Origin: CAYSYM01 sp964435115
GTDB lineage: Bacteria > Chloroflexota > UBA6077 > CF-72
Length of the DNA: 64,000 nucleotides
NCBI GenBank assembly: GCA_964435115.1
Contig: CAYSYM010000013.1
Coordinates: forward strand, 4,614 to 68,613
Direction: 5' to 3'
The notes below the pieces were generated by a model, which was not told the origin of the DNA, made no database searches, and saw nothing but the letters and a program-made list of their open reading frames with translations. Every line of letters begins with the position of its first letter. The first letter of the stretch is position 1. Positions 8,484 through 17,832 of this stretch are shown here, piece by piece. The position numbers and the translations under genes are program-made.

Positions 8484-9749
8484 TCATGCCTCTATTCCCG
8501 GCACCGTTAGCGGGGGGTACTGCTGTCCGTTCGTGCGCCAGGCGTCCCAGCCCGCGACCAGCCCATCCGCCTGCATCTGGCGGAACTCCGCCTGCGCCTG
8601 CTGGACGAGCGCGGGTGCCGCCAGGAGGTCGGCGACGGTCATCGCCATCGCCTTGGCTGCCTGGATCACCGCCGCATCGCCCGGCTCGCCGGCTGCCGCC
8701 GCGGCGAACTCCAGCGAATGGCCCGGCATCGTCTCAGGCCCGATGGCGAAGTACGCGTGCACGCTGGGCAGGATCTGGCTGATGTCGCCCATGTCCGTGG
8801 AGCCCATCCGCTCGTCTGGCGCTGGCTCCGCAACGGCGATCCCCAGCGCCTCCATGTTCGCGACGAACAGACGCCCGATCGTCAGGTTGGGCACCATATT
8901 GTCGTACCCCCGGTGCTCGACCCACTCGAGCCGCGTCCCGGTGGCCACGGCCGCGCCTTCCGCTGAGCGCCGCAGCAGGCCCACCAGCTCCCGCTGGTAC
9001 GCCCGGTCCTTCGCCCGCACGCTGAACTTTGCCGCCGCCCGCGAAGGGATGATGTTCACGGCGTCGCCGCCGTGCGTGATGATCCCGTGCACTCGTGCAT
9101 CGGGCCGCATGTGCAGGCGGTTGGCGTTGACGCTGACGAATGTCTGGATGACGGCTTCCAGGGCGTTGACCCCCAGGTCCGGCGACCCCGCTGCGTGGGC
9201 TGCCTTGCCGTGGAAGACGACGTCGACCCGGCTGTGGGCCAGCGATCCGCGCAGCACGACGTTCCGGGTGGAAGGGTGCATCATGAGGCCGGCGTCGACG
9301 TCGGCGAACACCCCGGCTTCGGCCAGGATGATCTTGCCGCCACCCCCCTCTTCCGCCGGAGTCCCGATCACGAGGACGCGCCCGCCGACGTCGCCGTCGG
9401 TCTCCGCCAGGGCGAGGGCCGCGCCCAGCGCGCTGGCGGCGATGATGTTGTGGCCGCAGCCGTGGCCTACGTCTGGCAGGGCGTCGTACTCGGCCACAAG
9501 CGCCACGGTCGGACCTGGCCCTGGCCCGCGCCGCTCAGCCCGAAATGCGGTCGGCAAGCCACCCACGCCGCGCTGGAGCGCGTAGCCGGCCCGTTCCAGC
9601 TCGTCGGTGAGCCGCGCTGCCGCCCGATGCTCCTGGAACGCCACCTCGGGGTCGGCGTGGATGGCATGGCTGACCGCCAGGAGCTGATCGCGCAGCGCCT
9701 CGACGGCGTCGTCAATGCGGGCCTTCCATCCGTCGCGCTCGGCACTCAT
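8484..9749 (-). CDS. M20 family amidohydrolase (N-acyl amino acid / aminobenzoyl-glutamate type)
   Basis: A 421-residue zinc-dependent amidase of the peptidase M20D group. It shows AIHADPEVAFQEHRAA, ALVAEYDALPDVGHGCGHN (dimetal ligands Asp, Cys/His) and GTPAEEGGGGK (Glu-Glu), then a lid/dimerisation domain with FHGKAAHAAGSPDLGVNAL, and DMGDISQILPSVHAYFAIG near the C-terminus. I place the start at the internal ATG 9749 because AGAAGGGA precedes it; an upstream extension to 9809 would add a Cys-rich stretch unlike the family. Closest in style to AbgB; substrate unknown. Confidence 0.88.
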   Translation of the reverse strand: MSAERDGWKARIDDAVEALRDQLLAVSHAIHADPEVAFQEHRAAARLTDELERAGYALQRGVGGLPTAFRAERRGPGPGPTVALVAEYDALPDVGHGCGHNIIAASALGAALALAETDGDVGGRVLVIGTPAEEGGGGKIILAEAGVFADVDAGLMMHPSTRNVVLRGSLAHSRVDVVFHGKAAHAAGSPDLGVNALEAVIQTFVSVNANRLHMRPDARVHGIITHGGDAVNIIPSRAAAKFSVRAKDRAYQRELVGLLRRSAEGAAVATGTRLEWVEHRGYDNMVPNLTIGRLFVANMEALGIAVAEPAPDERMGSTDMGDISQILPSVHAYFAIGPETMPGHSLEFAAAAAGEPGDAAVIQAAKAMAMTVADLLAAPALVQQAQAEFRQMQADGLVAGWDAWRTNGQQYPPLTVPGIEA

Positions 9750-10109
9750 GGCGCATCCCTTCTGGACGAGAGGCGGCGCTCGGCACACGCAATCCGTCTG
9801 GCGTGGCACAGGCAGCGCGCGCCCGGCCAGTGTACCTGTCCGCCGTCGCCGCGGCGCCGGCAGGGGAAAGGAGGGGTGTGGCTGGGCAGGAGCGGCTGCG
9901 ACGGCGCGCGGTGTGCGCGCGAGGAGTGTGGGGCTGGTACCTGCCGTCTGGGGGCCGTACAGTCCGGCCCAGTGCCCCTGTTCCGCGACCAGCGGTCGGC
10001 GAGTGCAACGCCCCTCCCCACTGAGCCAGGGCCCGCCGCCGGCTCGCCCCCAGGACGCCGCGCGGCCCGGCCGGCCCCTCCCACCACTCGTGCGGTGCCG
10101 GCGCCACGG
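9750..10109. other. divergent intergenic region, no gene seen
   Basis: About 360 bp between the divergent M20 gene and the O-antigen-ligase-like gene. An open frame continues upstream of the chosen 10110 start but is Pro/Arg/Ser-rich low-complexity sequence. A GTG at 10095 is an alternative start of the downstream gene. No convincing paired -35/-10 boxes are visible. Confidence 0.4.
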
Positions 10110-11885
10110 ATGCGCGGCGGGTGCGCCCAGGGCGTGCTGGTGCAGGCGGCGCCGCTCCTGGTGCCCCTGGCGCTGCTGGCACTCGGAGGGGCGGTCGGGC
10201 TGGCGTTCACTCTGAACCCGCCGGCGGCGTGGGAGCGGTTGCTAGGCCTACTGGGTGCCGGCGCCGTCGGGCTCGCCACCCTCTTCGGCCTTCGGGCCGC
10301 GCCCGATCGACGGCTGCCCGCCATCCTGCTGGCCGGCCCGGCCGGGGCGCTGCTGGCCGGGCTGTGGGTCATCGCGGCCTCCGGGCCCGGAACCTTCCGC
10401 GGCCCGATCGGCCAGGTGCTGGACCGCGCGTTCGCGCCGATCCTCGGCGCCGTGGTCCTCACCGACCCGTGGTGGGCGACGAACACCCGCTTCGTCGTCG
10501 GCTACAACGGCCTAGCCGACCTCTCGCTCGTGGCTGTCTGGCTGGCCGCCGGCGTGTTGCTCGCCCGACCCGCGCGCCGGACGGCCGTGGCAGCGGCGGC
10601 GCTGCTGGCTCTGGGCCTCGTGCTGCTGGTCGGCACCAGCTCCCGAGGCGCACTGGTAGGGCTGCTGGCGGGCCTGGCGACCGTCGGACTGCTCGGTTGG
10701 ACGCGCGGCTGGCTGCTGGCGCTCGGCAGCGCGCCTCTCGTGCTTGCCATGGCGCTGCTCGGCGCCCTGGACAAGGGCCTGGACCTGACGTCCACCACGG
10801 GCCGGCTCGCGTTCTGGCAGGGATACGTGCGGCTGCTCCGGGAGTTCCCCCTGACTGGCGTGGGGCTGGGCCTGGACACGGCGAACGCGGTGGCGCGGCT
10901 TTACGAGGTCAACCCGGACCCCGAGCGGATCTACTACGCGCACAACACGTTCATCCAGACCTACATGGAGCTCGGCCCGCTCGGCATGGTGGGGATGCTG
11001 GCCCTGCCGCTGCTCGCCCTGGCGGCCGCGCTCGGCGCGCGTCCGGTGGTGGTGAGCCGTGCTCGGCGTGGGCTGCTGCTGAGCAGCGCCGGGCTGCTGG
11101 TGGCGCTGGAAGTCCACGGTCTGACCGACCAAGTGGTCACCACCAACGTTGGGACGGCTCTGGTCTTCGCCGCGGCGGCTATGCTGCTCGCCTCCCTCCC
11201 ACCGACAAGCCTGGTCGGGGCGTCGCGCCTGGCCGGGCGGCTCGCGGCCAGCGTTGCGCTCGCTCTGGCGGCGCTGCTGCTCGCCGGCCTGGCGCTGCCG
11301 CCGGTGCGGGCGCAGGTGCTGGTGAACCTGGGCAGCCTGCAGCTCAGCCGGGCGATGCTGAGTGGCGAGCCGGTGGATCGAAGGCAACTGGCGCTTGCCG
11401 AAGGTTGGTTCGAGGAGGCGCTGGCGCTGAGCCCCGACCAGCCGGCCGTGCTGCGCGGCCTGGCGTGGGCGCGCCTGGAGCGGTTCGACGCCCCGGGTGC
11501 GCTCGCCGCGCTCCAGCAGGCAGCCGCTTCGCCGCGACTGGATCCCTTCGACATGCTGCAAGTAGCTCGCGCCTACCGCGCGCTGGGCTTCGGCGACGAG
11601 GCCTACGGCTGGGCAACGCGGGCCTTCGAGGCGTGGGGCCGGGCTCCCCCCGAGCCAGTCCTCCGCGAGTACAAGCGCGCGACCCTGGCCGATAACCCCG
11701 CGGCGATCACGCTGGCCGAGCAGGGCGAAGCAGCGCTGCGCGCCCGCCGCTACGGCGAGGCGCTCGACCTCTTCAGGCAGGCCCTGGCCCTGGCCCCGGA
11801 GAGCGCCTACCTGCGGGAGCGCCTGGGCGACGCGGCGCGCGGGGTGGAGCGTTACGGCCCGCAGGGGCCGGCCACGCCGCCGTAG
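10110..11885 (+). CDS. O-antigen ligase/polymerase-like membrane protein with C-terminal TPRs
   Basis: A roughly 591-residue protein with about ten membrane helices and the Wzy_C signature loop (LTGVGLGLDTANAV followed by YYAHNTFIQTYMELGPLG), as in WaaL/Wzy enzymes that join or polymerise lipid-linked sugar chains. The last 200 residues are soluble and contain TPR-like helices (LALAEGWFEEALALSPDQPA; YGEALDLFRQALALAPESA). In a monoderm it could link surface polysaccharide or glycosylate proteins. The start is uncertain: ATG 10110 and GTG 10095 are both possible. A GT9 gene and other sugar genes lie downstream. Confidence 0.8.
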   Translation: MRGGCAQGVLVQAAPLLVPLALLALGGAVGLAFTLNPPAAWERLLGLLGAGAVGLATLFGLRAAPDRRLPAILLAGPAGALLAGLWVIAASGPGTFRGPIGQVLDRAFAPILGAVVLTDPWWATNTRFVVGYNGLADLSLVAVWLAAGVLLARPARRTAVAAAALLALGLVLLVGTSSRGALVGLLAGLATVGLLGWTRGWLLALGSAPLVLAMALLGALDKGLDLTSTTGRLAFWQGYVRLLREFPLTGVGLGLDTANAVARLYEVNPDPERIYYAHNTFIQTYMELGPLGMVGMLALPLLALAAALGARPVVVSRARRGLLLSSAGLLVALEVHGLTDQVVTTNVGTALVFAAAAMLLASLPPTSLVGASRLAGRLAASVALALAALLLAGLALPPVRAQVLVNLGSLQLSRAMLSGEPVDRRQLALAEGWFEEALALSPDQPAVLRGLAWARLERFDAPGALAALQQAAASPRLDPFDMLQVARAYRALGFGDEAYGWATRAFEAWGRAPPEPVLREYKRATLADNPAAITLAEQGEAALRARRYGEALDLFRQALALAPESAYLRERLGDAARGVERYGPQGPATPP

Positions 11886-11989
11886 CGTCCGCGTCTCGGC
11901 GGGCGGCACCGGCCTGTGCGGCACGTGCGGGGTATCCCGGTAGTGGGCAGGCGTGCGGGCACGCCAGCAGCTCCGGTACGCTGGAGGCG

Positions 11990-12355
11990 ATGGCGGACAG
12001 CGGCGGAGCACCCGCCGAGGATGCGCGCATCTGGGTTGGACGGGTGAAGCCCGGCCGGGAGGCGGACCACGCGGCCTTCCTGGAGTGGCTCCGTGGTGCG
12101 GAGGCGGCGTCCATCTTCCGCCGCCGCCGGCTGACCGAGTACGCGTTGTGGGAGCAGGACGGGACCGTGACGGTGACCTTCAGGGCGCCGCGCACCGGCG
12201 ACCCGCGGATCATGATTGACTTCCTGCGCTACCCGGGTATGTGGCCGGAGTTCTGGGAGTTCTCGCGGGGCGGGCGGCTCGAAGACGAACCAGGGCAAGA
12301 AGCGGCGTCCGGCCGGCTGGCCGTCCACTGGCGGCGCGACGCGGGACGGGTGTAA
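11990..12355 (+). CDS. small uncharacterised protein (121 aa)
   Basis: I do not recognise a family with confidence. The sequence has an N-terminal beta-alpha pattern (IWVGRVKPGREADHAAFLEW) and YALWEQDGTVTVTFRAP, which recall small ferredoxin-like (dabb/ABM-type) domains, followed by an aromatic WPEFWEFSRGGRL segment. GGAGGCG precedes the ATG closely. It ends 6 bases before an SDR dehydrogenase gene, so the two are probably co-transcribed. Confidence 0.6.
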   Translation: MADSGGAPAEDARIWVGRVKPGREADHAAFLEWLRGAEAASIFRRRRLTEYALWEQDGTVTVTFRAPRTGDPRIMIDFLRYPGMWPEFWEFSRGGRLEDEPGQEAASGRLAVHWRRDAGRV

Positions 12356-12361
12356 CAGCGG

Positions 12362-13129
12362 ATGGACCTGGGGCTGCGCGGGCGGGTGGCCGTGGTGACT
12401 GGATCGAGCCGAGGGATTGGGCGAGCGGTCGCCTCGGCGCTCGCCGAGGAGGGCGCGTACGTGGTGCTCAACGCACGCGGCGCGGAGGCGCTGCAGGCGA
12501 CGGCGGCCGAGCTGCGCGGCCGTGGGGCGACGGTCGCGACGATCGCCGCCGACGTGACGGACCCGCGCGGCTGCCAGCAGGTCGTGGACGCCGCGCTCCA
12601 GGCGTTCGGGCGAATCGACGTGCTGGTGAACAACGTGGGTGGCGGACAGGCGGACGGGCTGGGAGCGCCCGAGGCTGAGTGGCGCCAGGCGTTCGACTGG
12701 ACCCTCTGGCCCTCGCTGCGACTGAGCCGGCTGGTGGTCCCGTCCATGCGACAGCAGCGGCGCGGCGTTATCGTGATGATCGCCTCGATCTACGGGCGGG
12801 AGGCCGGCGGCCGGGCAGGGTACCAGGTGGCGAAGTCCGCCCAGATCAGCCTGGCCAAGGCGATGGCGCGCGAGCTGGCGCCGGATGGGATTCGCGTGGT
12901 GAGCGTAGCCCCGGGGTCAATCATGTTCGAGGGCGGATCGTGGTGGCGCCGCCAGCAGGCGGACCCGGAGGGGATCGCCGAGTTCGTGCGCCAGGAGATG
13001 CCGTACGGACGTTTCGGACGGCCCGAGGAAGTCGCCGACGTCGTCGCGTTCGTCTGCTCCGACCGCGCGAGCCTCGTCTCGGGCACGTCGATCCCGGTGG
13101 ACGGGTGCCAGGGACGTTCGCTGATCTGA
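12362..13129 (+). CDS. SDR family NAD(P)-dependent oxidoreductase
   Basis: A 255-residue classical short-chain dehydrogenase. It shows the TGSSRGIG nucleotide loop, ADVTDPRG, NNVGGG, catalytic Ser in IASIYG and the YQVAK tyrosine-lysine pair, and ends with SGTSIPVDGCQG, as in FabG-like enzymes. The first half of the Rossmann domain favours NADP through NARG after strand 2 (weak evidence). It sits between the small unknown gene and an M20 hydrolase gene in one apparent transcription unit. The substrate is unknown. Confidence 0.88.
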   Translation: MDLGLRGRVAVVTGSSRGIGRAVASALAEEGAYVVLNARGAEALQATAAELRGRGATVATIAADVTDPRGCQQVVDAALQAFGRIDVLVNNVGGGQADGLGAPEAEWRQAFDWTLWPSLRLSRLVVPSMRQQRRGVIVMIASIYGREAGGRAGYQVAKSAQISLAKAMARELAPDGIRVVSVAPGSIMFEGGSWWRRQQADPEGIAEFVRQEMPYGRFGRPEEVADVVAFVCSDRASLVSGTSIPVDGCQGRSLI

Positions 13130-13162
13130 GCGCATCGCGCGCACGTCACCCAAGGAGAAGGG

Positions 13163-14377
13163 ATGCCGTACCTCACCGACGAGCTGAAGCGTGAGCTGAT
13201 CGAGCTGCGCCGCGACTTCCACCGACACCCGGAGCTGGCCCACGAGGAGCATCGCACCGCGGGCATCGTCGCCGAGCGGCTGCGCGCGCTGCGGCTGGAC
13301 GACGTGCGCACCGGCGTCGGAAAGACGGGCGTGGTGGGGCTGCTGCGGGGCGGCGGGCCTGGCCCGACCGTCCTGCTGCGCGCTGACATGGATGCGCTGC
13401 CGCTGGTGGAGGCGGACCGCGGGCAGCCGTACCGCTCGCAGAACGAGGGCGCGCACCACGCCTGCGGCCACGACGGCCACATGGCGATCCTGCTCACCAC
13501 TGCCCGCATCCTGGCCGGCCGCCGCGCCGAGCTGCCGGGGACGGTGGTGCTGGTGTTCCAGCCGGCCGAGGAGCGCGTGGGCGGCGCCGAAGGTATGATC
13601 GCGGATGGCGCCCTCGCCAGCCCTCGGCCGGATGCATCCTTCGCCCTCCACCTGTGGAACGACGAGCCAGCGGGTACGATCGGCGTGCGGCCGGGCCCGG
13701 TCTTCGCCAGCGCCGACGCGTTCTCGATCACGCTGGCCGGCCCGGGCGGCCACGGGGCCGAGCCGCACCAGACCGTCGACCCCGTCGTGGCGGCGGCCTA
13801 CCTGATCACGGTGCTCCAGACGCTGGTCTCGCGCGAGACGCCGCCGCTCCAGTCGTCGGCGCTAACGATCGGGAGCATCCACGGCGGGAGCGCGCCAAAC
13901 ATCATCCCGAGCCAGGTGGAGCTGCAGGGCACCCTGCGCACATTCGACGACGAGCTGAAGGCGACGTTGCTGCGGCGGATCGGCGAGCTGGTCGACGGCA
14001 TCGGCGAGACGTTCCGGGTCCAGGCGACGTTCGAGGCGCCGCCAGGCTGCCCGCCGTGCGTCAACGACGCGACGATGGCCGCGCTGGTCCGGGAGACGGC
14101 CGTGCGTCTGTTCGGGCCGGAGCGCGTCACCGACCGGGTCCAGACCACGGGCGCCGACGACATGGCGCTGTTCCTGCAGGCCGCGCCCGGCTGCTACTTC
14201 ATCGTCGGCTCGGCCAATCACGAGCGCGGGCTGGACAGCCCGCACCACAGCCCGACGTTCGACTTCGACGAGCGGGCGCTGGAGATTGGCGCGGAGCTGC
14301 TGACGCAGGTGGCGCTGGATTACCTCTCGCGCGGCGGCCGGCGGCCAGACGGGCGCGGCCCCGCCTCGACCAACTGA
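13163..14377 (+). CDS. M20 family amidohydrolase (hippurate/N-acyl amino acid hydrolase type)
   Basis: A 404-residue M20D amidase with RDFHRHPELAHEEHRTA at the N-terminus, LLRADMDALPL, the metal-binding HHACGHDGHMAILL, and FQPAEERVGGA. The dimerisation domain contains GPGGHGAEPHQTVDPV, and the C-terminal metal ligand region is NHERGLDSPHHSPTFDFDE. AAGGAGAAGGG precedes the ATG. It differs from the M20 enzyme at 8484-9749, which has the AbgB-like GHGCGHN motif, so the two are not recent duplicates. Confidence 0.9.
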   Translation: MPYLTDELKRELIELRRDFHRHPELAHEEHRTAGIVAERLRALRLDDVRTGVGKTGVVGLLRGGGPGPTVLLRADMDALPLVEADRGQPYRSQNEGAHHACGHDGHMAILLTTARILAGRRAELPGTVVLVFQPAEERVGGAEGMIADGALASPRPDASFALHLWNDEPAGTIGVRPGPVFASADAFSITLAGPGGHGAEPHQTVDPVVAAAYLITVLQTLVSRETPPLQSSALTIGSIHGGSAPNIIPSQVELQGTLRTFDDELKATLLRRIGELVDGIGETFRVQATFEAPPGCPPCVNDATMAALVRETAVRLFGPERVTDRVQTTGADDMALFLQAAPGCYFIVGSANHERGLDSPHHSPTFDFDERALEIGAELLTQVALDYLSRGGRRPDGRGPASTN

Positions 14378-14388
14378 GCGCGGGACCC

Positions 14389-15312
14389 GTGGGGCGACGC
14401 ACGCCGCTGGGGGACGTGCTGGTGCTGCGCCCGGGCGCGCTTGGCGACGCGCTGCTGGCCGTCCCGGCGCTGCGGGCGATCCGCCGCGCGTTTCCTGGCG
14501 CGAGGGTTGCCCTGGGCAGCCACGCCGCCGCGGCCGCGCTGCTCGAAGCGTGCGGGGAGGTGGACGCGGGTCGGCCGTTCGACAGCCCGGAGCTGGCGTG
14601 GGTGTTCGATCCGGCAGGTGAGCCGCCCGGCCCGGCGCCACGAGCAGTCGTCGCCTGGCGGGCCGACCCGGGCGGGTCGCTCGTTCGGTCGCTGCAGGCG
14701 CGTGGTTTCGGCACGGTGGTGGTGGCGCCCTCCCGACCCCTGGACGGGCTGGTCCGACACTCCGCCGAGCACCTCCTGTCCACTCTCGGCCCACTCGTCG
14801 CCGACGTTGCGCTGGATGCGCGACCGCTCCGGATCCAGGCGCCGCGCCGCGGCGACGTGCTGCTGCACCCGGGGAGTGGCGCGCCGCGGAAGAACTGGCC
14901 ACCACCCCGGTTCGCGGCCGTGGCGGCCAAGCTCCTCGAGCAGGACATTCCAGTGTGGCTGGTGGTGGGCGAGGCGGACGCGCTCGCAGCGGGTGAGCTG
15001 GAAGCCGCGCTGGGCCACCGGCTTCCCCGCCTCACCGTCCCGTCGCTGGGCGAGCTCGCGGCGCGGCTGGCTGGCTGCCGGGCGTACGTCGGCAACGACT
15101 CCGGGGTATCCCACCTGGCGGGCCTGGTCGGGGCGCGCACCCTGGCGCTGTTCGGCCCGACCGCACCCGAAATGTGGCGTCCGCTGGGCCCCGACGTGGT
15201 CGTGCTCCCATTCGACACCCGGCCGGAGCGGGTGGCGGAGCTCGCCGTGTGGCGGGCACGTCCGCAGGCTGAGCCGGACGCGCCGCGGCCTGGCCGGGCG
15301 CGTCCGGCGTGA
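14389..15312 (+). CDS. glycosyltransferase family 9 (heptosyltransferase-like)
   Basis: A 307-residue GT-B glycosyltransferase. It starts near LGDVLVLRPGALGDALLAVPALRAI and has the family's LLHPGSGAPRKNWPPPRFAAV and YVGNDSGVSHLAGLVGARTLALFGPT motifs. GT9 enzymes transfer heptose or related sugars in diderms; in Chloroflexota-like genomes they are assigned to surface glycans. The GTG at 14389 starts 11 bases after the M20 gene stops. Convergent with the PBP gene. Confidence 0.87.
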   Translation: MGRRTPLGDVLVLRPGALGDALLAVPALRAIRRAFPGARVALGSHAAAAALLEACGEVDAGRPFDSPELAWVFDPAGEPPGPAPRAVVAWRADPGGSLVRSLQARGFGTVVVAPSRPLDGLVRHSAEHLLSTLGPLVADVALDARPLRIQAPRRGDVLLHPGSGAPRKNWPPPRFAAVAAKLLEQDIPVWLVVGEADALAAGELEAALGHRLPRLTVPSLGELAARLAGCRAYVGNDSGVSHLAGLVGARTLALFGPTAPEMWRPLGPDVVVLPFDTRPERVAELAVWRARPQAEPDAPRPGRARPA

Positions 15313-15321
15313 GCGCTCGCC

Positions 15322-17763
15322 CTACCCTGTGGGCTTGGGTGTCGGAGTGGGGGCCGGTGGCTTGGGCTTGGGCACCGGCGGCTGCTGGCCGCCCGACTGC
15401 GGCCTTGGCGTGGGAGTGGCAGTAGGGGCAGGTGCCTGGGGCTTGGGCGTTGGCGGTGGCGGCGCGGGAGAGGGCGTGGATGCGACCTGCGGCGGCGCGG
15501 TGGGCTGCTGAGTCGGCGCCGGGCCTGACGGCGTGGCGCTGGCGCTCGGGCCGGGCGCCCGCGTTGGGGCAGGGATGGCGCCGACGGGTGCCCGGGGGAC
15601 GCGCTCGGCGAAGAACAGGTCCGACCGGCACGCGGCCTGGCCGGGCCGCAGCCGCGTGTCGCCGCACACCTGCTGCTCGGCCAGGCCGTCCGGCCGCGGG
15701 AACGGCTCGAAGGTGGTCGTCTGGAAGTAGTCGAAGGAGGCCTGCATCGCCTCCGGCCAGATCTTGCCGGCCGTCATGGAGCTGAGCACTTCGCGCATCG
15801 GCCGGCCGTCGGTGTTGCCCACCCAGACCACGATTACCAGGTTGGGCGTGTAGCCCGCGGTCCAGGTGTCACGGTAGTTGTCCGTGGTCCCCGTCTTCGA
15901 GGCCGCTGGAATCGGCCTGCCGTCGCGCCGCAGGTTCAGCGGCGTGTTCGGGCCATAGGTGAACAGCTTCGCCGCCGGATCGGAGAGGATGTTGGTGACC
16001 ATGTAGGCCGCCCGCGGGTCCATGACCTGCTCGCCCTGAGGCACCTTGTAGTCCTCCAGCACGTTGCCCTCGGCGTCGACGATGCGGGTGATGGCCACGA
16101 ACGGGATCTTGCGCCCCGTGTTGGCGAGCGTGGCGTATAGCTGCGCGAGGTCCAGCGGACGCACGTCGGCCCCACCCAGGGTCAGGCTCAGGCCGAAGTA
16201 CTTGCCGGAGTCTGCCCCCCAGGAGGCGATGCCGATGCGCCGGCCCAGGTCGACCACGTTGTCGACGCCAGCGAACTCGAGCGTCTTCACGGCCGGAATG
16301 TTGAGCGAGTTGCCGAGCGCCGTGCGCGCGGTCACCTGGCCGTGGAAGGCGTTGTCGAAGTTCTTGGGGCACCACTGGTTGCCCGGCCGGTCCTGCCAGC
16401 AGCTCGGCACGTCGTTGATGAAGGTGCCCGGATTCCAGCCCTTGAGGAACGCGGCCGAGTACACGAGTGGCTTGATGGACGAGCCCGGCTGCCGCTCGCT
16501 CAGCAGCACGTTGACCTGGCCGTCAATCGAGGCGTCGTTGTAGTCCATGCTGCCGTCGAAGGCCAGGATCTCCCCGGTCTTCGGGTTCACGGCCACCAGC
16601 GCCGCGTTGTTGCCTCCCTGCCGCTCGATGTTCGGGCGGTTGTTCCGCAGGACCTCCAGCATGCGCTCGCTGTAATCCAGGTCGAGCGTGGTGTAGATCT
16701 TCAGCCCGCCCTGGTAGAGGACCTTGGGGCCGTACTTCTGCTCCACGAGGTCGCGGATGTACATGACCCAGTGGGGTGCCTTCAGCTCGACCTGCCGCGG
16801 CTTGATGGTCAGCTTCTCGGCGTAGGCGTCGCGCGCCTGCTGCTCGGTGAGGAAGCCGTTCCGCACCATCTGCTCGAGCACGTAGGCCTGGCGCTCCTTG
16901 GTGGGGATGGGAATGCCATCCGCGGTCCGGGCGATATCGCGACGCGTGGGGTCGTAGAAGGACGGCGATTGGACGAGCCCGGCGAGGAGCGCGGCTTCCG
17001 CCAGCGTGAGGTCGCGGGCGGACTTGCCAAAGTAGTTCTGAGCCGCCGCCTCCACGCCGTAGCTCTGGTTCCCGTAGTAGACCTCGTTCAGGTACATCTC
17101 GAGGATCTGGTCCTTCGAGAGCTTCGCTTCGAGCTGGTAGGCGAGGATGATCTCGCGCAGCTTCCGCGTGACCGTTACCTGCTGGGCTTCCTTGGGGTCG
17201 AGCAGGGTGTTCCGCACGAGCTGCTGCGTGATGGTGGACGCGCCCGTCAGGGTCTCGCCGGTGCTGGTGAGAATGGCCGAGCGGACCGTAGCGCGGAGGT
17301 CGACGCCCCGATGCTGGTAGAAGTACGCGTCCTCGGCGGCCAGGGTGGCGTCGATCAGGTGCTGCGAGACCTGGTTGAGGGGGATCACGGTCCGCATACC
17401 TCCGTCGGGGTCGTAGAACTCCCACAGGAGCTGCCCCTTGCGATCGAAGATCTGGGCCGTCTTGAAGACCGCGCGGTCGTTGATGGCGCTCAGCGACGGC
17501 AGGTTGCGAGTCAGCGAGGCGTAGGCCGTGGCAGTCGCGTTGAGCAGGAGGGTGATGGCGAGGAACGTGAGCCCGACGAGCCCGACGAGCAGGCCGGCGC
17601 CCATGACCAGGGGGAGGTGCGCCCGGCCGGCGCGCTGCGCCTGGAGGCGACGCTCCTGGTGGGCGCGGATGCGGTAGAGGCGCTGCAGGCGCTCGGCTTG
17701 GGTGAGGCCCGGCTCACCCTGTCGGCTGGGGTGCGCCCCATTGGCGCCGTTCCCGTTCAGCAC
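15322..17763 (-). CDS. penicillin-binding protein 1A, bifunctional transglycosylase/transpeptidase
   Basis: An 813-residue peptidoglycan synthase. A short cytoplasmic tail precedes the membrane helix (LVMGAGLLVGLVGLTFLAI). The GT51 domain follows with LAAEDAYFYQHRGVD and GASTITQQLVRNTLLDPKEA. The transpeptidase domain has SSIKPLVYS (SxxK), GNSLNIP (SxN) and ASKTGTTDNYRDTW (KTG). The last 90 residues are a Pro/Thr/Ala/Lys-rich wall-spanning tail. The gene is convergent with GT9 (10 bp apart) and is followed upstream by a response regulator gene transcribed in the same direction. Confidence 0.95.
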   Translation of the reverse strand: MLNGNGANGAHPSRQGEPGLTQAERLQRLYRIRAHQERRLQAQRAGRAHLPLVMGAGLLVGLVGLTFLAITLLLNATATAYASLTRNLPSLSAINDRAVFKTAQIFDRKGQLLWEFYDPDGGMRTVIPLNQVSQHLIDATLAAEDAYFYQHRGVDLRATVRSAILTSTGETLTGASTITQQLVRNTLLDPKEAQQVTVTRKLREIILAYQLEAKLSKDQILEMYLNEVYYGNQSYGVEAAAQNYFGKSARDLTLAEAALLAGLVQSPSFYDPTRRDIARTADGIPIPTKERQAYVLEQMVRNGFLTEQQARDAYAEKLTIKPRQVELKAPHWVMYIRDLVEQKYGPKVLYQGGLKIYTTLDLDYSERMLEVLRNNRPNIERQGGNNAALVAVNPKTGEILAFDGSMDYNDASIDGQVNVLLSERQPGSSIKPLVYSAAFLKGWNPGTFINDVPSCWQDRPGNQWCPKNFDNAFHGQVTARTALGNSLNIPAVKTLEFAGVDNVVDLGRRIGIASWGADSGKYFGLSLTLGGADVRPLDLAQLYATLANTGRKIPFVAITRIVDAEGNVLEDYKVPQGEQVMDPRAAYMVTNILSDPAAKLFTYGPNTPLNLRRDGRPIPAASKTGTTDNYRDTWTAGYTPNLVIVVWVGNTDGRPMREVLSSMTAGKIWPEAMQASFDYFQTTTFEPFPRPDGLAEQQVCGDTRLRPGQAACRSDLFFAERVPRAPVGAIPAPTRAPGPSASATPSGPAPTQQPTAPPQVASTPSPAPPPPTPKPQAPAPTATPTPRPQSGGQQPPVPKPKPPAPTPTPKPTG

Positions 17764-17832
17764 CGCCCAACCCTCGCGAAGGCAGCCATAGGCGCAAGGA
17801 TGATGCCACAGCGAGTCTGCCGCCGGAGGCGC

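Noticed and set aside
9072..10109. Upstream extension of the O-antigen-ligase-like gene
   Set aside because: The extension runs antisense through the M20 gene and has no recognisable signal or domain.
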